This document shows, in pieces, positions 1 through 11,044 of a stretch of 64,000 nucleotides of DNA. A program made the position numbers and the translations under genes. Origin of the DNA: Mactromeris polynyma. Lineage: Eukaryota; Mollusca; Bivalvia; Venerida; Mactridae. Location of the stretch: positions 32,678,619-32,742,618 of the forward strand of contig JASFXZ010000001.1 of assembly GCA_032209605.1 (NCBI GenBank), in the 5' to 3' direction. How positions within the stretch are numbered: position 1 is the first letter of the stretch; the number at the start of each line of letters is the position of its first letter. The notes under the pieces were generated by a model. That model saw only the letters and a program-made list of their open reading frames with translations. It was not told the origin of the DNA and made no database searches.

Positions 1-2151
1 TATTCAATAAAATACTCTAAACAGATAAACGACTTTATTTTCCACGGTTACTTTTATCATTACTTTTGTATTTTATATCTGTCTTTCGAAAATGAGTTTT
101 CAATTATGGAGCGGTCAATAAAGAGTATACATTAGTATTCTTATGTATGTCGTTTCCAATGCTTTCTGTATGATAGTACGCTTTCGAAAATGAATGCATT
201 TTTACGGTAAAAGGTGTCTTTTATTGTCATTTTGTTTCATGGAGAGCTTATTTATCGTTTCCCGCTAAATCAAAGTCTATGAAACAAGCTCATATCATCC
301 AAAAACCACTTAAATGTCGACACAGCTCTCAATATATTACGTGAAATACGACCCATATATGTTATAACGGGTGTCCTCATGGCGGTGGTCTGTCAGTATA
401 AACGCGTAAATTACAGTCAACAATACGATACAATAGAACAATAAACCAACATAACATAAAAGACAAAGCACAATTCCCTGTGGTTACTTCCATCTCTGTA
501 TCTTATTAACAAACACTGTTTTCACACACCAATAAAACAATTTTAAAAAAGGCATATAAATAAAAGTTTGAAGCTTCAAGAGTCAATGCAAGCATAACAA
601 ATTGATCTCCTCCGATCTGTGTGACTGGAAGGCCATCAAACGATATATTTATTGAGTCATTCAGTTACATTGGGGTTTGTTACTAATAAGACTGTTTGAA
701 CAGCACATGTTAACGCAGCAGTTATTGATGATATCAGCCAGTATTTAAGATGATTAACTATAAAAATGCAACAATGAGAGAAGAACCATATGTTGCTTTA
801 TTTGGGATGGTGTTCTGTTTCAAGACAAAGACTGAACTGAACATATCGTCGCCTTAGTATTAGGCTGATCTATGTCCGTTTGTACATTGTTTAGATAATT
901 ATATCACTGGATTTGTCTCACAGCGCTCTATCTACCAGTGTAAATTACCATATGTAGTGAAGTCATTAACAGTGACGTCGCGGGTCACACATTGAGGTAT
1001 ATCCACGGAATGAAACAAACGCTGCTGTCATAGTGAGACATGTCCAGGAGATAGCTTACACTAATAGTTAATATTGGAACTAATAATGGAACATCCCTTT
1101 AAATGTAATATTCAGTCACGTGATCTATGCGGAACTGACTATTGTTGTAAGGTAACTCCTTCCAGTTTAACATTAGAGAGCCTTATGTTCACATTAACCT
1201 TTAATTCCGTGGACACAACACATTTTTACTGGAACAAGGAAGCAATGAGTATTTCTCAATATGAGTTAAGCCCCACATCTAAACATAATAAGGAAAAAAG
1301 TAATATTGATTTAACTTGTTTGAGGTATCTCCAAACAACAGTTCATAATTGTGGTAAAATGAACTAGAATGTACAACACGTAGTTCCAAGTCTTAAATAC
1401 GGTATACGTAACATAACACCTCGTCTTTAAATTGGTCAAATAAGAGCGAAATGACAGCATTCTGAACTTTGAAGTCGATTTTCTCAAAATAGTTTTTTTT
1501 TCAGTTAGCTCAACCTAATATTAAGGTGACTATATTTACCGTCTATACCATTTGGTGCAACATTATGGTAATTCAGCATTGTACGTTTTTTAACAGAAAT
1601 GACATCAGTACACCTGTGACCCACGTCTAGCAAATGTCGAAGACATGTGGGAGGATGACTGTTGATCACATATCGCAGCAGACAAAATGGTAAGAGTACT
1701 TTGTCAGCAAAACAAGATCGGTCGGAGAATTACGTATTGGGCAAAATGTCTAGTCGATTCCGCCTGCGATACACAGTTGTATCCTAATCCGGCCATATGT
1801 GTTCTGTTGAGGAATATCGCTACTCTTTGTGAGCCCAGTCAGTGAAGTGTTTTCGTCTGAGTAATGCATGTATTTGACGGTCCGAAATTTAACGAGCATA
1901 CCCATGTGGTGAAGTTCACAATAGATTTTTATATCATAACAGCTCGATAATATTATATTATACTGCCATACTCGTTGATATTTTGATAATGTGAGATATG
2001 AAATATAAACCATAACTATTATACTGATTCTACTCACCACTTCTTACTCTTTCGAACTATCATCCATTTAAAAGTTTCCGTAATGTTAAATTTTGCGACG
2101 TCCAAAAATCTATCATTTGCTTCCTTTTGCCAATTTGGACATTTTTACAGG
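1..2151. other. AT-rich non-coding stretch
   Basis: No reading frame here has convincing protein character or splice signals. The longest open frames (97 residues at 1074-1367, 96 residues on the minus strand at 1750-2040) have low-complexity, AT-driven composition. I see no RNA gene or tandem array. Confidence 0.6.
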
Positions 2152-2318
2152 GTAAAATACATTACGAACGCATCATTTGCATCGAGGGCGACGAGTGCGC
2201 TGGTTATCAAATTGTATACAAAATGATCGATTGCTACGCAGATTTGTCAATAGGAAATAACAGACCATACCCAACTTTCGTGTCACTGCGGTCTGACCAA
2301 CTTCCTATTGAATTATAG
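2152..2318 (+). CDS. Possible terminal coding exon, unknown protein
   Basis: A pyrimidine-rich tract ending in tttttacag (acceptor AG at 2150-2151) is followed by an open frame from GGT to the TAG stop at 2316-2318. The roughly 55 residues are of mixed composition with four cysteines (ICIEGDEC, MIDCYAD) and end SLRSDQLPIEL. The codons are more GC-rich than the flanking DNA (for example GAG GGC GAC GAG TGC GCT), which is what suggests an exon. I do not recognise the family. No convincing upstream exon was found in 1-2150, so the rest of the gene would lie before the window or in exons too short to see. No AATAAA lies close downstream. It could also be a chance open frame or an old pseudogene exon. 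Confidence 0.3.
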
Positions 2319-3315
2319 AAGGAAAATATCTTAAAACCGCGATAAATCAAAATCTGTTCACGATATCTTTCGTACATGCAAACAAATGTTAGAGATCAAA
2401 CCTTCTACTTTATGATGGTGTAAATAGTATGTTTCTGTGATTTCTACATCACTGTCCTTTTTTGAGGTTTTTAAGATCCACTTTTTTACATTGAACTAAG
2501 AAGGGGCTAAAACAATATCTCTTAATTTAAATACTTTCCAATAGAGGTAGGTACTGTGTGCAGAGATATATTAGAGTTCAAAACGTGTACTTTCGAACAC
2601 ACATTTTAGATTTAATGTGGGTACTCTATTATGCTGTCCTTTTTAACGATTTTGTTAAAAATGTCTGTTTTTTTCTATAAAATATTTACTAGATATTGCG
2701 GTGTACGCGTGGTCGGTATCCAACAGCGCTCGCGCGGCCATGACTTCTGATTAAAATGATAAAGCCGGATGCGGCGATTTTACAAGCTGTTAATTGACTT
2801 GGAGTGCGCTTGATAGGGAAGAATTTGGGGAAATATGACTTTTTATAGAATAGTGTTGAGATGAAATATTGGTGTGGTTAATTATTGGGTGACAATAGCA
2901 TGACGTTAATCTGTAAAGATGTTAAAAGTTGAATAAAATAAATATAATTTTGGCGTTGATATTGTTTAACGTTGTACTTGAAAGTTATTACTGTTATTTA
3001 TATATTGTAAAAAAGATGTAGCAAATTGTTTAGAACTTATAAAATATAAAATTTTAACTGTAAATTTTGGCGGTAATTATTTTAACTTTACTTAAATTTG
3101 AAAATTATAATAGTAGTGATATCTATACATTGTACAGATGTTACAGTTATTTAGGACTTACATGAAATAAAACTAAACTCACGAGGTTTGATATTCATAT
3201 GGTCAGTCTTATCATAATTGTTTTATTCCGCTAAAAATATGCATGAAGTACATACAGGCCGTGTCTACAGTTTGATATGTTATGAAAATGATATGTTAAG
3301 GTTTACAGATCTTTC
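2319..3315. other. Non-coding, AT-rich
   Basis: Mostly AT-rich sequence with poly-A and poly-T runs. A short GC-richer island sits at about 2700-2790 (several CpG around gcgctcgcgcggcc) but has no open frame or RNA fold that I can support. Confidence 0.6.
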
Positions 3316-3530
3316 ATTCTCCCCCAGGACGTTTCTCCCCAAAAATTTAAATTAAAACATGACAATAGCACTTTAATGTATTACAACTTATTTATGAAAA
3401 AAATGTATTACAATTGCAATTCTTCATGATTTTAACTTAAACTTCTTGATTATATTTTATGTGAAAGATATGTATAATAGTATGTGAATTGTAGTATTAG
3501 TACTTAACATTCCAATATAACATAATATAA
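3316..3530 (+). mobile_element. Fragment of the 'TTTCTCCCC' TIR element family
   Basis: The sequence begins with ctcccccaggacgtttctcccc and then runs through a segment (about 3415-3525) closely similar to 46225-46335, with the shared words aacttaaact, gattatattttatgtgaaag and atgtataatagtatgtga. The other copy lies inside the long-TIR element at 45969-46983, so this is a left-end fragment of the same family. No right end or coding sequence is visible. Confidence 0.5.
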
Positions 3531-4170
3531 TATTTTATTTACATTTCCCAATTTCATTTTTTTTCAATTAAAAAATTATGTCTTAATACAAGGTGTGAAA
3601 TGTGATACATTTCAACCAAATGTTTGTCATCCATGTGTATTTTCACATATTTGTGTTTAGTAATTGACTTACATCAAAGGTGTAAAAATAACTAGTCAAT
3701 TACTTCCAAATACAATTTATTTATCAGTCATAATATCGTGTTGTTAATATATTGTTTCCTAAAAGTCAGTCAATGAAAATATAGAGATCCCATATCGTGC
3801 AAAATATACACATACATACTGATACATCAAGATAAAGGCTACAGCCCTAGGCAATTTCATCATGCTGGCTAAACACAGCGGGGTGGTGATATGTAATTCA
3901 AATTTGTAAAAAGGTTTTTCGAATAATTCGCTGAAAAAAGAGATCATATGTATTTACATCGTTTACAAATAAGTGACATTTTGTCAACAAACAGGAATAT
4001 TGCAGAAAATAGAAGAATTATGAAGAAACCGATGGTTAAATGTCGAGTGCTTAAATGATAAAGTGTTACCCGTTTTGGCATATATGCTTTTTCGTTGCCA
4101 TAGTAACTTGTACATCAAAATTTTGCGCATAATGCTAATGTCTTAATATTGAATAAAAAAACATTCACAG
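3531..4170. other. Non-coding, nothing recognised
   Basis: AT-rich sequence. A 62-codon minus-strand open frame at 3759-3947 has no recognisable protein features or splice sites. Confidence 0.55.
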
Positions 4171-4700
4171 TAGATCGATCGTGAGAACGGTTAACAAAGA
4201 AATGATTCAATCGTCGTGTAGATCGATCGGGAGAACGGTCAAGAAAGAAATGATTCAATCGTCGTGTAGATCGATCGTGAGAACGGTCAAGAAAGAAATG
4301 ATTCAATCGTCGTGTAGATCGATCGTGAGAACGGTCAAGAAAGAAATGATTCAATCGTCGTGTAGATCGATCGTGAGAACGGTCAAGAAAGAAATGATTC
4401 AATCGTCGTGTAGATCGATCGTGAGAACGGTCAAGAAAGAAATGATTCAATCGTCGTGTAGATCGATCGTGAGAACGGTCAAGAAAGAAATGATTCAATC
4501 GTCGTGTAGATCGATCGTGAGAACGGTCAAGAAAGAAATGATTCAATCGTCGTGTAGATCGATCGTGAGAACGATCAAGAAAGAAATGATGCAATCGTAG
4601 CGTGAATGAAAAGTGATAACGGTCAAGTGATTTAAATGATTCAACTGTAGTATAGGTCAAAATTAATAACGGTCGAGAGTGATGTAAATCAATCGTGAAT
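4171..4700. repeat. 48-bp tandem repeat, about 9 copies
   Basis: About nine near-identical 48-bp units run from 4171 to 4600, each with tagatcgatcgtgagaac and aagaaagaaatgattcaa. Each unit carries CGATCG palindromes. Degenerate units follow to about 4700, as expected at an array edge. Because 48 is divisible by three, both strands stay open (197 codons minus, 139 codons plus), but these are by-products of the repeat. Confidence 0.95.
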
Positions 4701-4776
4701 GAGGGCAATAGTGGTTTATGTTCTTAGGGAAGTTTGTCATATATAGTGATATCATTCAGTACTGATACAGGTAAAG

Positions 4777-4998
4777 TCCACCCAGCTACTCAGTTGGTAG
4801 AGCGCTGGATTGTCATCCGACAGACAAGGGTTCGATTTCCGGATTGAGCAGGTTATGTTCTTCCGTGACATTGGCTACAGAGCAAGTTAGTACTGATTTA
4901 TAATTAATTCCACGAAAACTGGTTAGGTTGACTGGACGTCGTATATGACTGAATCATTGTTGAAAAAACGGTGTAAAACCCGATGGAAAATCATTATT
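4777..4998 (+). mobile_element. tRNA-derived SINE-like element
   Basis: The head at 4781-4851 resembles a tRNA: an A-box-like ctactcagttggtagagcg, an anticodon-arm region around ggattgtcatcc, and a B-box ggttcgatttcc. It is followed by an unrelated body ending gtgtaaaacccgatggaaaa. The anticodon stem does not pair well around a 7-base loop, so this is not a working tRNA. The head-plus-body layout is that of a SINE. The boundaries are approximate and no target-site duplication was established. Confidence 0.5.
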
Positions 4999-5369
4999 GA
5001 TATCATTCAGGTCATTAGTAGTTTCTTTTAGTAGTGACATGAGTAAACAGGGACATTTGTTAATAGTGAAATAGGTAAATAGCAATTTCATTAAATAGTA
5101 ATATCAGTCGATAGTGATCGGTGCCAATAGTGATGTAGGTCGATAGTATAATAGGACAAACGTCACTTAACCGTTCATGACAACATCAATATGAGAAGTT
5201 GTACTGGTATGGATGGAATATTATACATTAATGTTACTTGACTCTCCAGTTATCTAAGATGTGGACGTCAATTAAGAAGCAGTACTTTTAAAAATCAACC
5301 ACAAGGGAGGCGTAGTGGTCAAAGAGTAGAAGCATCAAAAGTGATTAATATACCTTGCATAATTTGTTT
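4999..5369. other. Non-coding with short imperfect repeats
   Basis: Loose repetition of 'aatagtgat' and 'ggtcgatagt' words at 5015-5160 suggests a decayed tandem array. No gene is seen. Confidence 0.5.
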
Positions 5370-6972
5370 CACTCTGCCTCTATATTGTATCAGGAGTCAT
5401 GCGCTCTATCATCTACCACTCTGCCTCTATATCGTATTAGGAGTCATGTGCTCTGTCATCTACCACTCTGCCTCTATATCGTATTAGGAGACATGCGCTC
5501 CAACATCTACCACTCTGCCCTTATATCGTATTAGAAGGCATGCGCTCTAACATCTACCACTATGCCTCTATATCGTATTAGGAGGCATGCGCTCTAACAT
5601 CTACCACTCTGCCTCTATATCGTATAAGGAGTCATGTGCTCTATCATCTACCACTCTGCCTCTAGATCTTATTAGGAGGCATGCGCTCGCTTTATCATCT
5701 ACCACTCTGCCTCTATATCGCATTAGGAGTCATGTGCTCTAACATCTACCACTCTGCCTCTATATTGTATTAGGAGGCATGCGCTCTAACATCTACCACT
5801 GTGCCTCTATATCGTAGTAGGAGTCATGCGCTCTATCATCTACCACTTCGCCTCTATATTGTATCAGGAGTGAGTCGTGTTCTACCGCTAGATCACTACG
5901 CCTCTATATTGTATCAGGAGTCGTGCTCTATCCCTAGATCACTACGTCTCTATATTGTATCAGGAGTCGTGCTCTATCCCTAGATCACTACGCCTCTATA
6001 TTGTATCAGGAGTCGTGCTCTATCCCTAGATCACTTCGCCTCTATATTGTATCAGGAGTCGTGCTCTATCCCTAGATCACTACGCCTCTATATGGTATCA
6101 GGAGTCGTGTTCTACCCCTAGATCACTGCGCCTCTATATTTAATCAGGAGTCGTGCTTTACCCCTAGATCACTACGCCTCTATATTGTATCAGGAGTCGT
6201 GCTCTACCCCTAGATCACTACGCCTCTATATTGTATCAGGAGTCGTGCTCTATCCCTAGATCACTACGCCTCAATATTTAATCAGGAGTCGTGCTCTACC
6301 CCTAGATCACTACGCCTCTATATTTAATCAGGAGTCGTGCTTTACCCCTAGATCACTACGCCTCTATATTGTATCAGGAGTCGTGCTCTACCCCTAGATC
6401 ACTACGCCTCTATATTATATCAGGAGTCGTGTTCTACCCCTAGATCACTACGCCTCTATATTGTATCAGGAGTCGTGTTCTATCCCTAGATCACTACGCC
6501 TCTATATGGTATCAGGAGTCGTGTTCTACCCCTAGATCACTACGCCTCTATATTTAATCAGGAGTCGTGCTTTACCCCTAGATCACTACGCCTCAATATT
6601 GTAACAGGAGTCGTGCTCTACCCCTAGATCACTACGCCTCTATATTGTATCAGGAGTCGTGCTCTATCCCTAGATCACTACGCCTCAATATTTAATCAGG
6701 AGTCGTGCTCTACCCCTAGATCACTACGCCTCTATATTTAATCAGGAGTCGTACTTTACCCCTAGATCACTACGCCTCTATATTGTATCAGGAGTCGTGC
6801 TCTACCCCTAGATCACTACGCCTCTATATTGTATCAGGAGTCGTGTTCTACCCCTAGATCACTACGCCTCTATATTGTATCAGGAGTCGTGTTCTATCCC
6901 TAGATCACTACGCCTCTATATGGTATCAGGAGTCGTGCTCTACCCCTAGATCACTACGCCTCTATATCGTAT
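5370..6972. repeat. 47/46-bp minisatellite with 9-mer higher-order repeat
   Basis: Two related subfamilies sit side by side. From 5370 to about 5866 there are roughly 10 units of 47 bp (with catctaccactctgcctc). From about 5870 to 6972 there are roughly 24 units of 46 bp (with ccctagatcactacgcctc). The junction near 5868-5876 carries a duplicated 'gagtgagtcgtg'. In the 46-bp part, marker variants recur exactly 414 bp apart: tatggtatca at 6091, 6505 and 6919, and tcaatattta at 6271 and 6685. That is a nine-unit higher-order repeat present about twice. Confidence 0.95.
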
Positions 6973-7335
6973 GAATGTCATCAAAACAACACAAAATGAA
7001 GATGAACGAATGATAAAATCGGTATAATCAAATAATGGACAGGGGTGCCATCTGTCAGTGTAACAAATTGGACGAGGAGAGCGTGCTATCTCCTACGTCG
7101 ACTGTAACAAGCATGTCGTTGTCACCAGACATTAGATAATAACATCATATCAGTCTATTTTGCCAATTTGGCAATTATTCAAATAATTGAGCGTGTGCAT
7201 CAGCCATTTGTTGTCAATAATCAGGTAATTCATAAATGGACAGTTATAGCATGAAAGACATTATACCTAATACAGACTTCAGTAATGTTGTAATCAATCT
7301 CTCTTGGAGAACTTAGTATTAATTCAACGTTTATA
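6973..7335. other. Non-coding spacer
   Basis: Unique-looking sequence between the 46-bp array and a MITE-like element. No open frame of note. Confidence 0.55.
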
Positions 7336-7776
7336 TCAGGCCCCATGTTCACTAAGAATGAGTTATTAGCATCAGGATCAAGATCAAATATACTTACTTG
7401 TAAACTTTGAAGAATGTTGTATGCAAAACGAAATCTTTTTATATAATTTGATAGATATGAACATTTTGCACAACATTAAGGTTTGGTTTCATGTAGATTT
7501 TGAAAAGGATTATGATTGATAAGTTAAGACTGATTCTTGAAAATTGATCCTGATTTGATCTGCATCAAACTCAGTGGCAAGTGTAGTATATTATTTTCTC
7601 AACAAAAAAAACTAGTTTTGAGGGTTTTCACAATGCGAATTAGAAGATTTTAGGTATTTTTGCGTTAGTTTATGAAAAGTGCTGCATAACGTTTTCATTT
7701 GCTTTCAGAATATGGCCAATATATTTCAGGATCTAATTGATCCAGATCAGTTGATCCTTTGTGAGCACAGGGCCTA
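7336..7776. mobile_element. MITE-like element with imperfect terminal inverted repeats
   Basis: The left end tcaggccccatgttcac pairs imperfectly with the right end gtgagcacagggcctaa. The interior contains repeated 'gatcaggatcaagatc'-like words. Related sequence occurs at 29388-29500 (agaccctgtgct, then atcagggtcaaaatcaaa) and a short stretch at 30893-30925 matches 7518-7550. There is no coding capacity. The repeat is imperfect and the target site unclear. Confidence 0.4.
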
Positions 7777-8189
7777 AAAATCTTGTCTCAATATAGCACC
7801 TCTAAATACCATGGGTTGCAGCAATAAGCACCCATCTCTTATTAGACTGAGTAATTGAAAAATATAATTTGTTCGAATGAAGGTCAAGTGACATGGAGGT
7901 TGAACTAATCGAGTAGTAGCAGACCAACTGTCAACACTTTTGGTGGACAACTTTATAAAAACATTTTTCTTTAATGGCATGTTTTGGGAATAGGTGAAAT
8001 ATCGGTGTCCTTAGATTATAGAAATTTTAACTTAATTTTCTAACTGTACATTATGAAAGACGACCGCGAAGCATGTGAAGAATAACGTGTTTATACCGGA
8101 AAATGGTAATTTGTCGAAATTACCCCTACATAAAAATTACCCTAACTGGGAAAGAGTCACTTTGATAAAGCGGCATATATGCTGCCATG
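7777..8189. other. Non-coding spacer
   Basis: Contains a 68-codon minus-strand open frame (7774-7980) without protein features. No other feature is seen. Confidence 0.55.
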
Positions 8190-9345
8190 TACCGTAACTA
8201 TGACGGCGTGAACTTTGTGGTGCTGGGTATAACCATTATGGTGAGGCGAACTTTGTGGTGCTAGGTAGAGTTACTATGGCGACGATAACTTTGTGGTGCT
8301 AGGTAGAGTTAATATGGCGAGGCGAATTTTGTGGGGCTAGGTAGAGTTACTATGGCGAGGAGAAATTTGTGGTGCTAGGTAGTGTTACTATGGCGACGAT
8401 AACTGTGTGGTGCAAGGTAGAGTTAGTATGGCGAGGCGAACTTTGTGGTGCTAGGTAGAGTTACTATGGCGACGCGAACGTTGTGGTGCTAGATAGAGTT
8501 ACTATGGCGAGGCGAACTTTGTGGTGCTAGGTAGAGTTACTATGGCGAGGCGAACTTTGTGGTGCTAGGTAGAGCTACTATGGTGAGGCAAACTTTGTGG
8601 GGCTAGGTAGAGTTACTATGGCGAGGCGAACTTTGTGGTGCTAGCTAGAGTTACTATGGCGAGGCGAACTTTGTGGTGCTAGGTAGAGTAACTATGGCGA
8701 TGCGAACTTTGTGGTGCTAGGTAGAGATACTATGGCGAGGCGAACTTTGTGGTGCTATGTAGAGTTACTATGGCGACGCGAACTTTGTGGTGCTAGGTAG
8801 AGTTACTATGGCGAGGCGAACTTTGTGGTGCTATGTAGAGTTACTATGGCGAGGCGAACTTTGTGGTGCTATGTAGAGTTACTATGGCGACGCGAACTTT
8901 GTGGTGCTAGGTAGAGTTACTATGGCGAGGCGAACTTTGTGGTGCTAGGTAGAGTTACTATGGCGACGCGAACTGTGTGGTGCTAGATAGAATCACAATG
9001 GCGACGTGAACTTACTGGTGCTAGGTAGAGTTACTGTGGTGACGCGAACTTTTTGATGCTAGATAAAGTTACTATGGCGACGCGAACTTTGCGGTGCTAG
9101 GTAGAGTTACTGTGGTGACGCGAACTTTTTGATGCTAGATAAAGTTACTATGGCGACGCGAACTTTGCGGTGCTAGGTAGAGTTACTGTGGTGACGCGAA
9201 CTTTTTGATGCTAGATAAAGTTACTATGGCGACGCGAACTTTGCGGTGCTAGGTAGAAACACAATGGCGACGTGAACTTTGTGATGCTAGGTAGAGTTAC
9301 TATGGCGACGCGAACTTTGTGGTGCTAGGTAGGAGCCACTATAAC
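8190..9345. repeat. 38-bp minisatellite, about 30 copies, with dimer sub-array
   Basis: About 30 units of 38 bp carry the words ggtgctaggtagagttac and tatggcgaggcgaacttt. Near 9030-9250 a 76-bp dimer is repeated three times: ttttgatgct occurs at 9051, 9127 and 9203. Units at the left edge (from about 8190) are more diverged. The period is not a multiple of three, so there is no long open frame. Confidence 0.95.
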
Positions 9346-9892
9346 AATGATTAAGTTTTAAAGAGATGCATTGGACACAAACTGGTCGAGTGACCTAAGA
9401 TTAGCATTGACTGCGACTGCATATAAGTTTTTTTGTTGCTTGCTTTATTCTAAGAGTAATGTGAGTAATTTAAGTCAGCAAATATTATGCATAAAATCAT
9501 ATTGATAGTTTTGGTGACCGACCGTAAAAGTTTAGATGAAGAAATGACGACTTATCCATTATTCTGAAATTAATTTACTTGATTTAGTATGCTCACTAAA
9601 CCATTGTATATATCATTTAACAAACCTCCACGCCCGTTATCTGTCTTTTACAAACGAATGGCTGACATAATCATGACAAATGTGCTTTCGTTATCGAGGA
9701 TTCTTACTTTAACCAATATACTAGGTACGTCACTCTTGTCTATTATAACTAATATCAATCATAAAAGATGATACGCTTAAATCATAGACGGTAAATACAA
9801 CTGTCCAGTAATTAACAGCCTTATATTGCTCAGAGACTGTATAACTTTCTCCTAACTAGAGAGTCATCATATAATCAACGCACGAATGTATA
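9346..9892. other. Non-coding spacer
   Basis: AT-rich; the 60-codon open frame at 9589-9771 has no recognisable features. Confidence 0.55.
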
Positions 9893-9894
9893 TA

Positions 9895-10879
9895 CAGTGG
9901 AATCCCGTTGGCTCGAACTCGTCGGGACTGACAAAATTTGTTCGAGTAAAAGGTTGTTCTAGTCAACCGAGGTTGTGAAATAATTAGCATGCATGCGAAC
10001 TATGGTGGGTATGTCTTGTCAAAGTGTGTTTACGTCCGTAGTAATGTATGACTCTCGTATGAATAATCATAACGAACGATGATAAAGCATAAACAGAAAA
10101 TACACGTGTAACCATACAGAATCAATAGCAGCTATACGGTCTCTGTGTCCTGTAGTATCAAGCTACACGGCATAGAAAATTAAATTATACATACATATGA
10201 CACTTTTATTGTCAATTATTGCATTAATCAACCTTCAAACAGACGCAAACAAATTAATCAATGCAGTTTGTTGTTTGCGCGCAATTTTCACAAACGCGTG
10301 AAAAACACGCGCCGTGTCACAATTGAGCTCATTCGTCAGCAAATCCGATTATGAGGTGAGACTATTGTTCGACCGAAAGGTGCAAATAATAGTGCATTTT
10401 GTGATCAAGGGACCGAATAATTGGTTCTTGAGTTCGAGGCTGAGCAGTTCGAACCAAAAGTAGTCGAACAATATAGATTATATAAATAATTCAATTGGGA
10501 CTTCATAATCAGTGTAGCGGATCAGTGGTCCAGTGGTAAAACGCTGGACTTGTAATCCAGGGATCGCTGGTTCGATTCCCCGCTCCATCACTGACCGTAC
10601 TAACAGTCTTTCGGAAGAGACTTTAAAAACCGAGGTCCCGTGTATGATGCTTTACATCGAGCACGTAAAAGAACCAGGGGTGCTTCTGGAACTGGGGCAT
10701 CTTCTGTATCATGCACTATCCTCCAAATCTAATATGACTAACATTCTTCCGGAGGCGTCGCCCATGTGGGAAACCGGTGGCGACGATAAATAAAAGCATA
10801 TACAACATCATAATCAGTTCGAGTCAACAACTTCAAGGGTGTTCGACGCAACCGAGTTCTAGCCAACGGGATTCAACTG
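9895..10879. mobile_element. pogo/Tigger-like non-autonomous DNA element
   Basis: A left terminal repeat starting cagtggaatcccgttggct at 9895 is the inverse of the right end at 10853-10879, with about 2 mismatches over 27 bp, and TA dinucleotides flank both ends (9893-9894, 10880-10881). TA target sites with CAGT..-type ends containing CTCGAACTCG-like words are typical of pogo/Tigger elements. No transposase frame is present. A SINE (10514-10807) is inserted in it, so the original element was about 680 bp. Confidence 0.75.
10514..10807 (+). mobile_element. tRNA-Thr-derived SINE, copy 1
   Basis: The head is tRNA-like: A box tggtccagtgg, anticodon arm gctggacttgtaatccag (TGT, Thr) and B box ggttcgattcc, both boxes matching the RNA polymerase III consensus. 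The tRNA-unrelated body includes gcacgtaaaagaaccagg and cggaggcgtcgcccatgt and ends aaataaaagcatatacaaca. An 11-bp target-site duplication, tcataatcagt, flanks it (10503-10513 and 10808-10818). It is almost identical to the minus-strand copy at 46448-46738, pointing to recent mobility. It sits inside the pogo-like element at 9895-10879. The 86-codon frame across it is incidental. Confidence 0.9.
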
Positions 10880-11044
10880 TATATGTTCATGCATCTATTT
10901 GCAAGCGTATTCAAATATCAACTTAAATAGGAGATAGCATTTGATGGAATTTATCGACATAACTTATTATGCACTAAGACTGAATTCGCTGTTCTCGGGA
11001 CATCGTTCTAATTAGGTTGCGTGATAGGGGTAGACATATACATG

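Noticed and set aside
4115..4708. Arg/His/Ser-rich repeat protein (197 codons minus) or Lys/Ser-rich protein (plus)
   Set aside because: Both strands are open because the 48-bp unit lacks stops; typical of a minisatellite.
10514..10590. Functional tRNA-Thr (TGT) gene
   Set aside because: The cloverleaf boxes are good, but the same head with the same roughly 220-bp body occurs at 46448-46738 with separate target-site duplications, so it is a SINE head.
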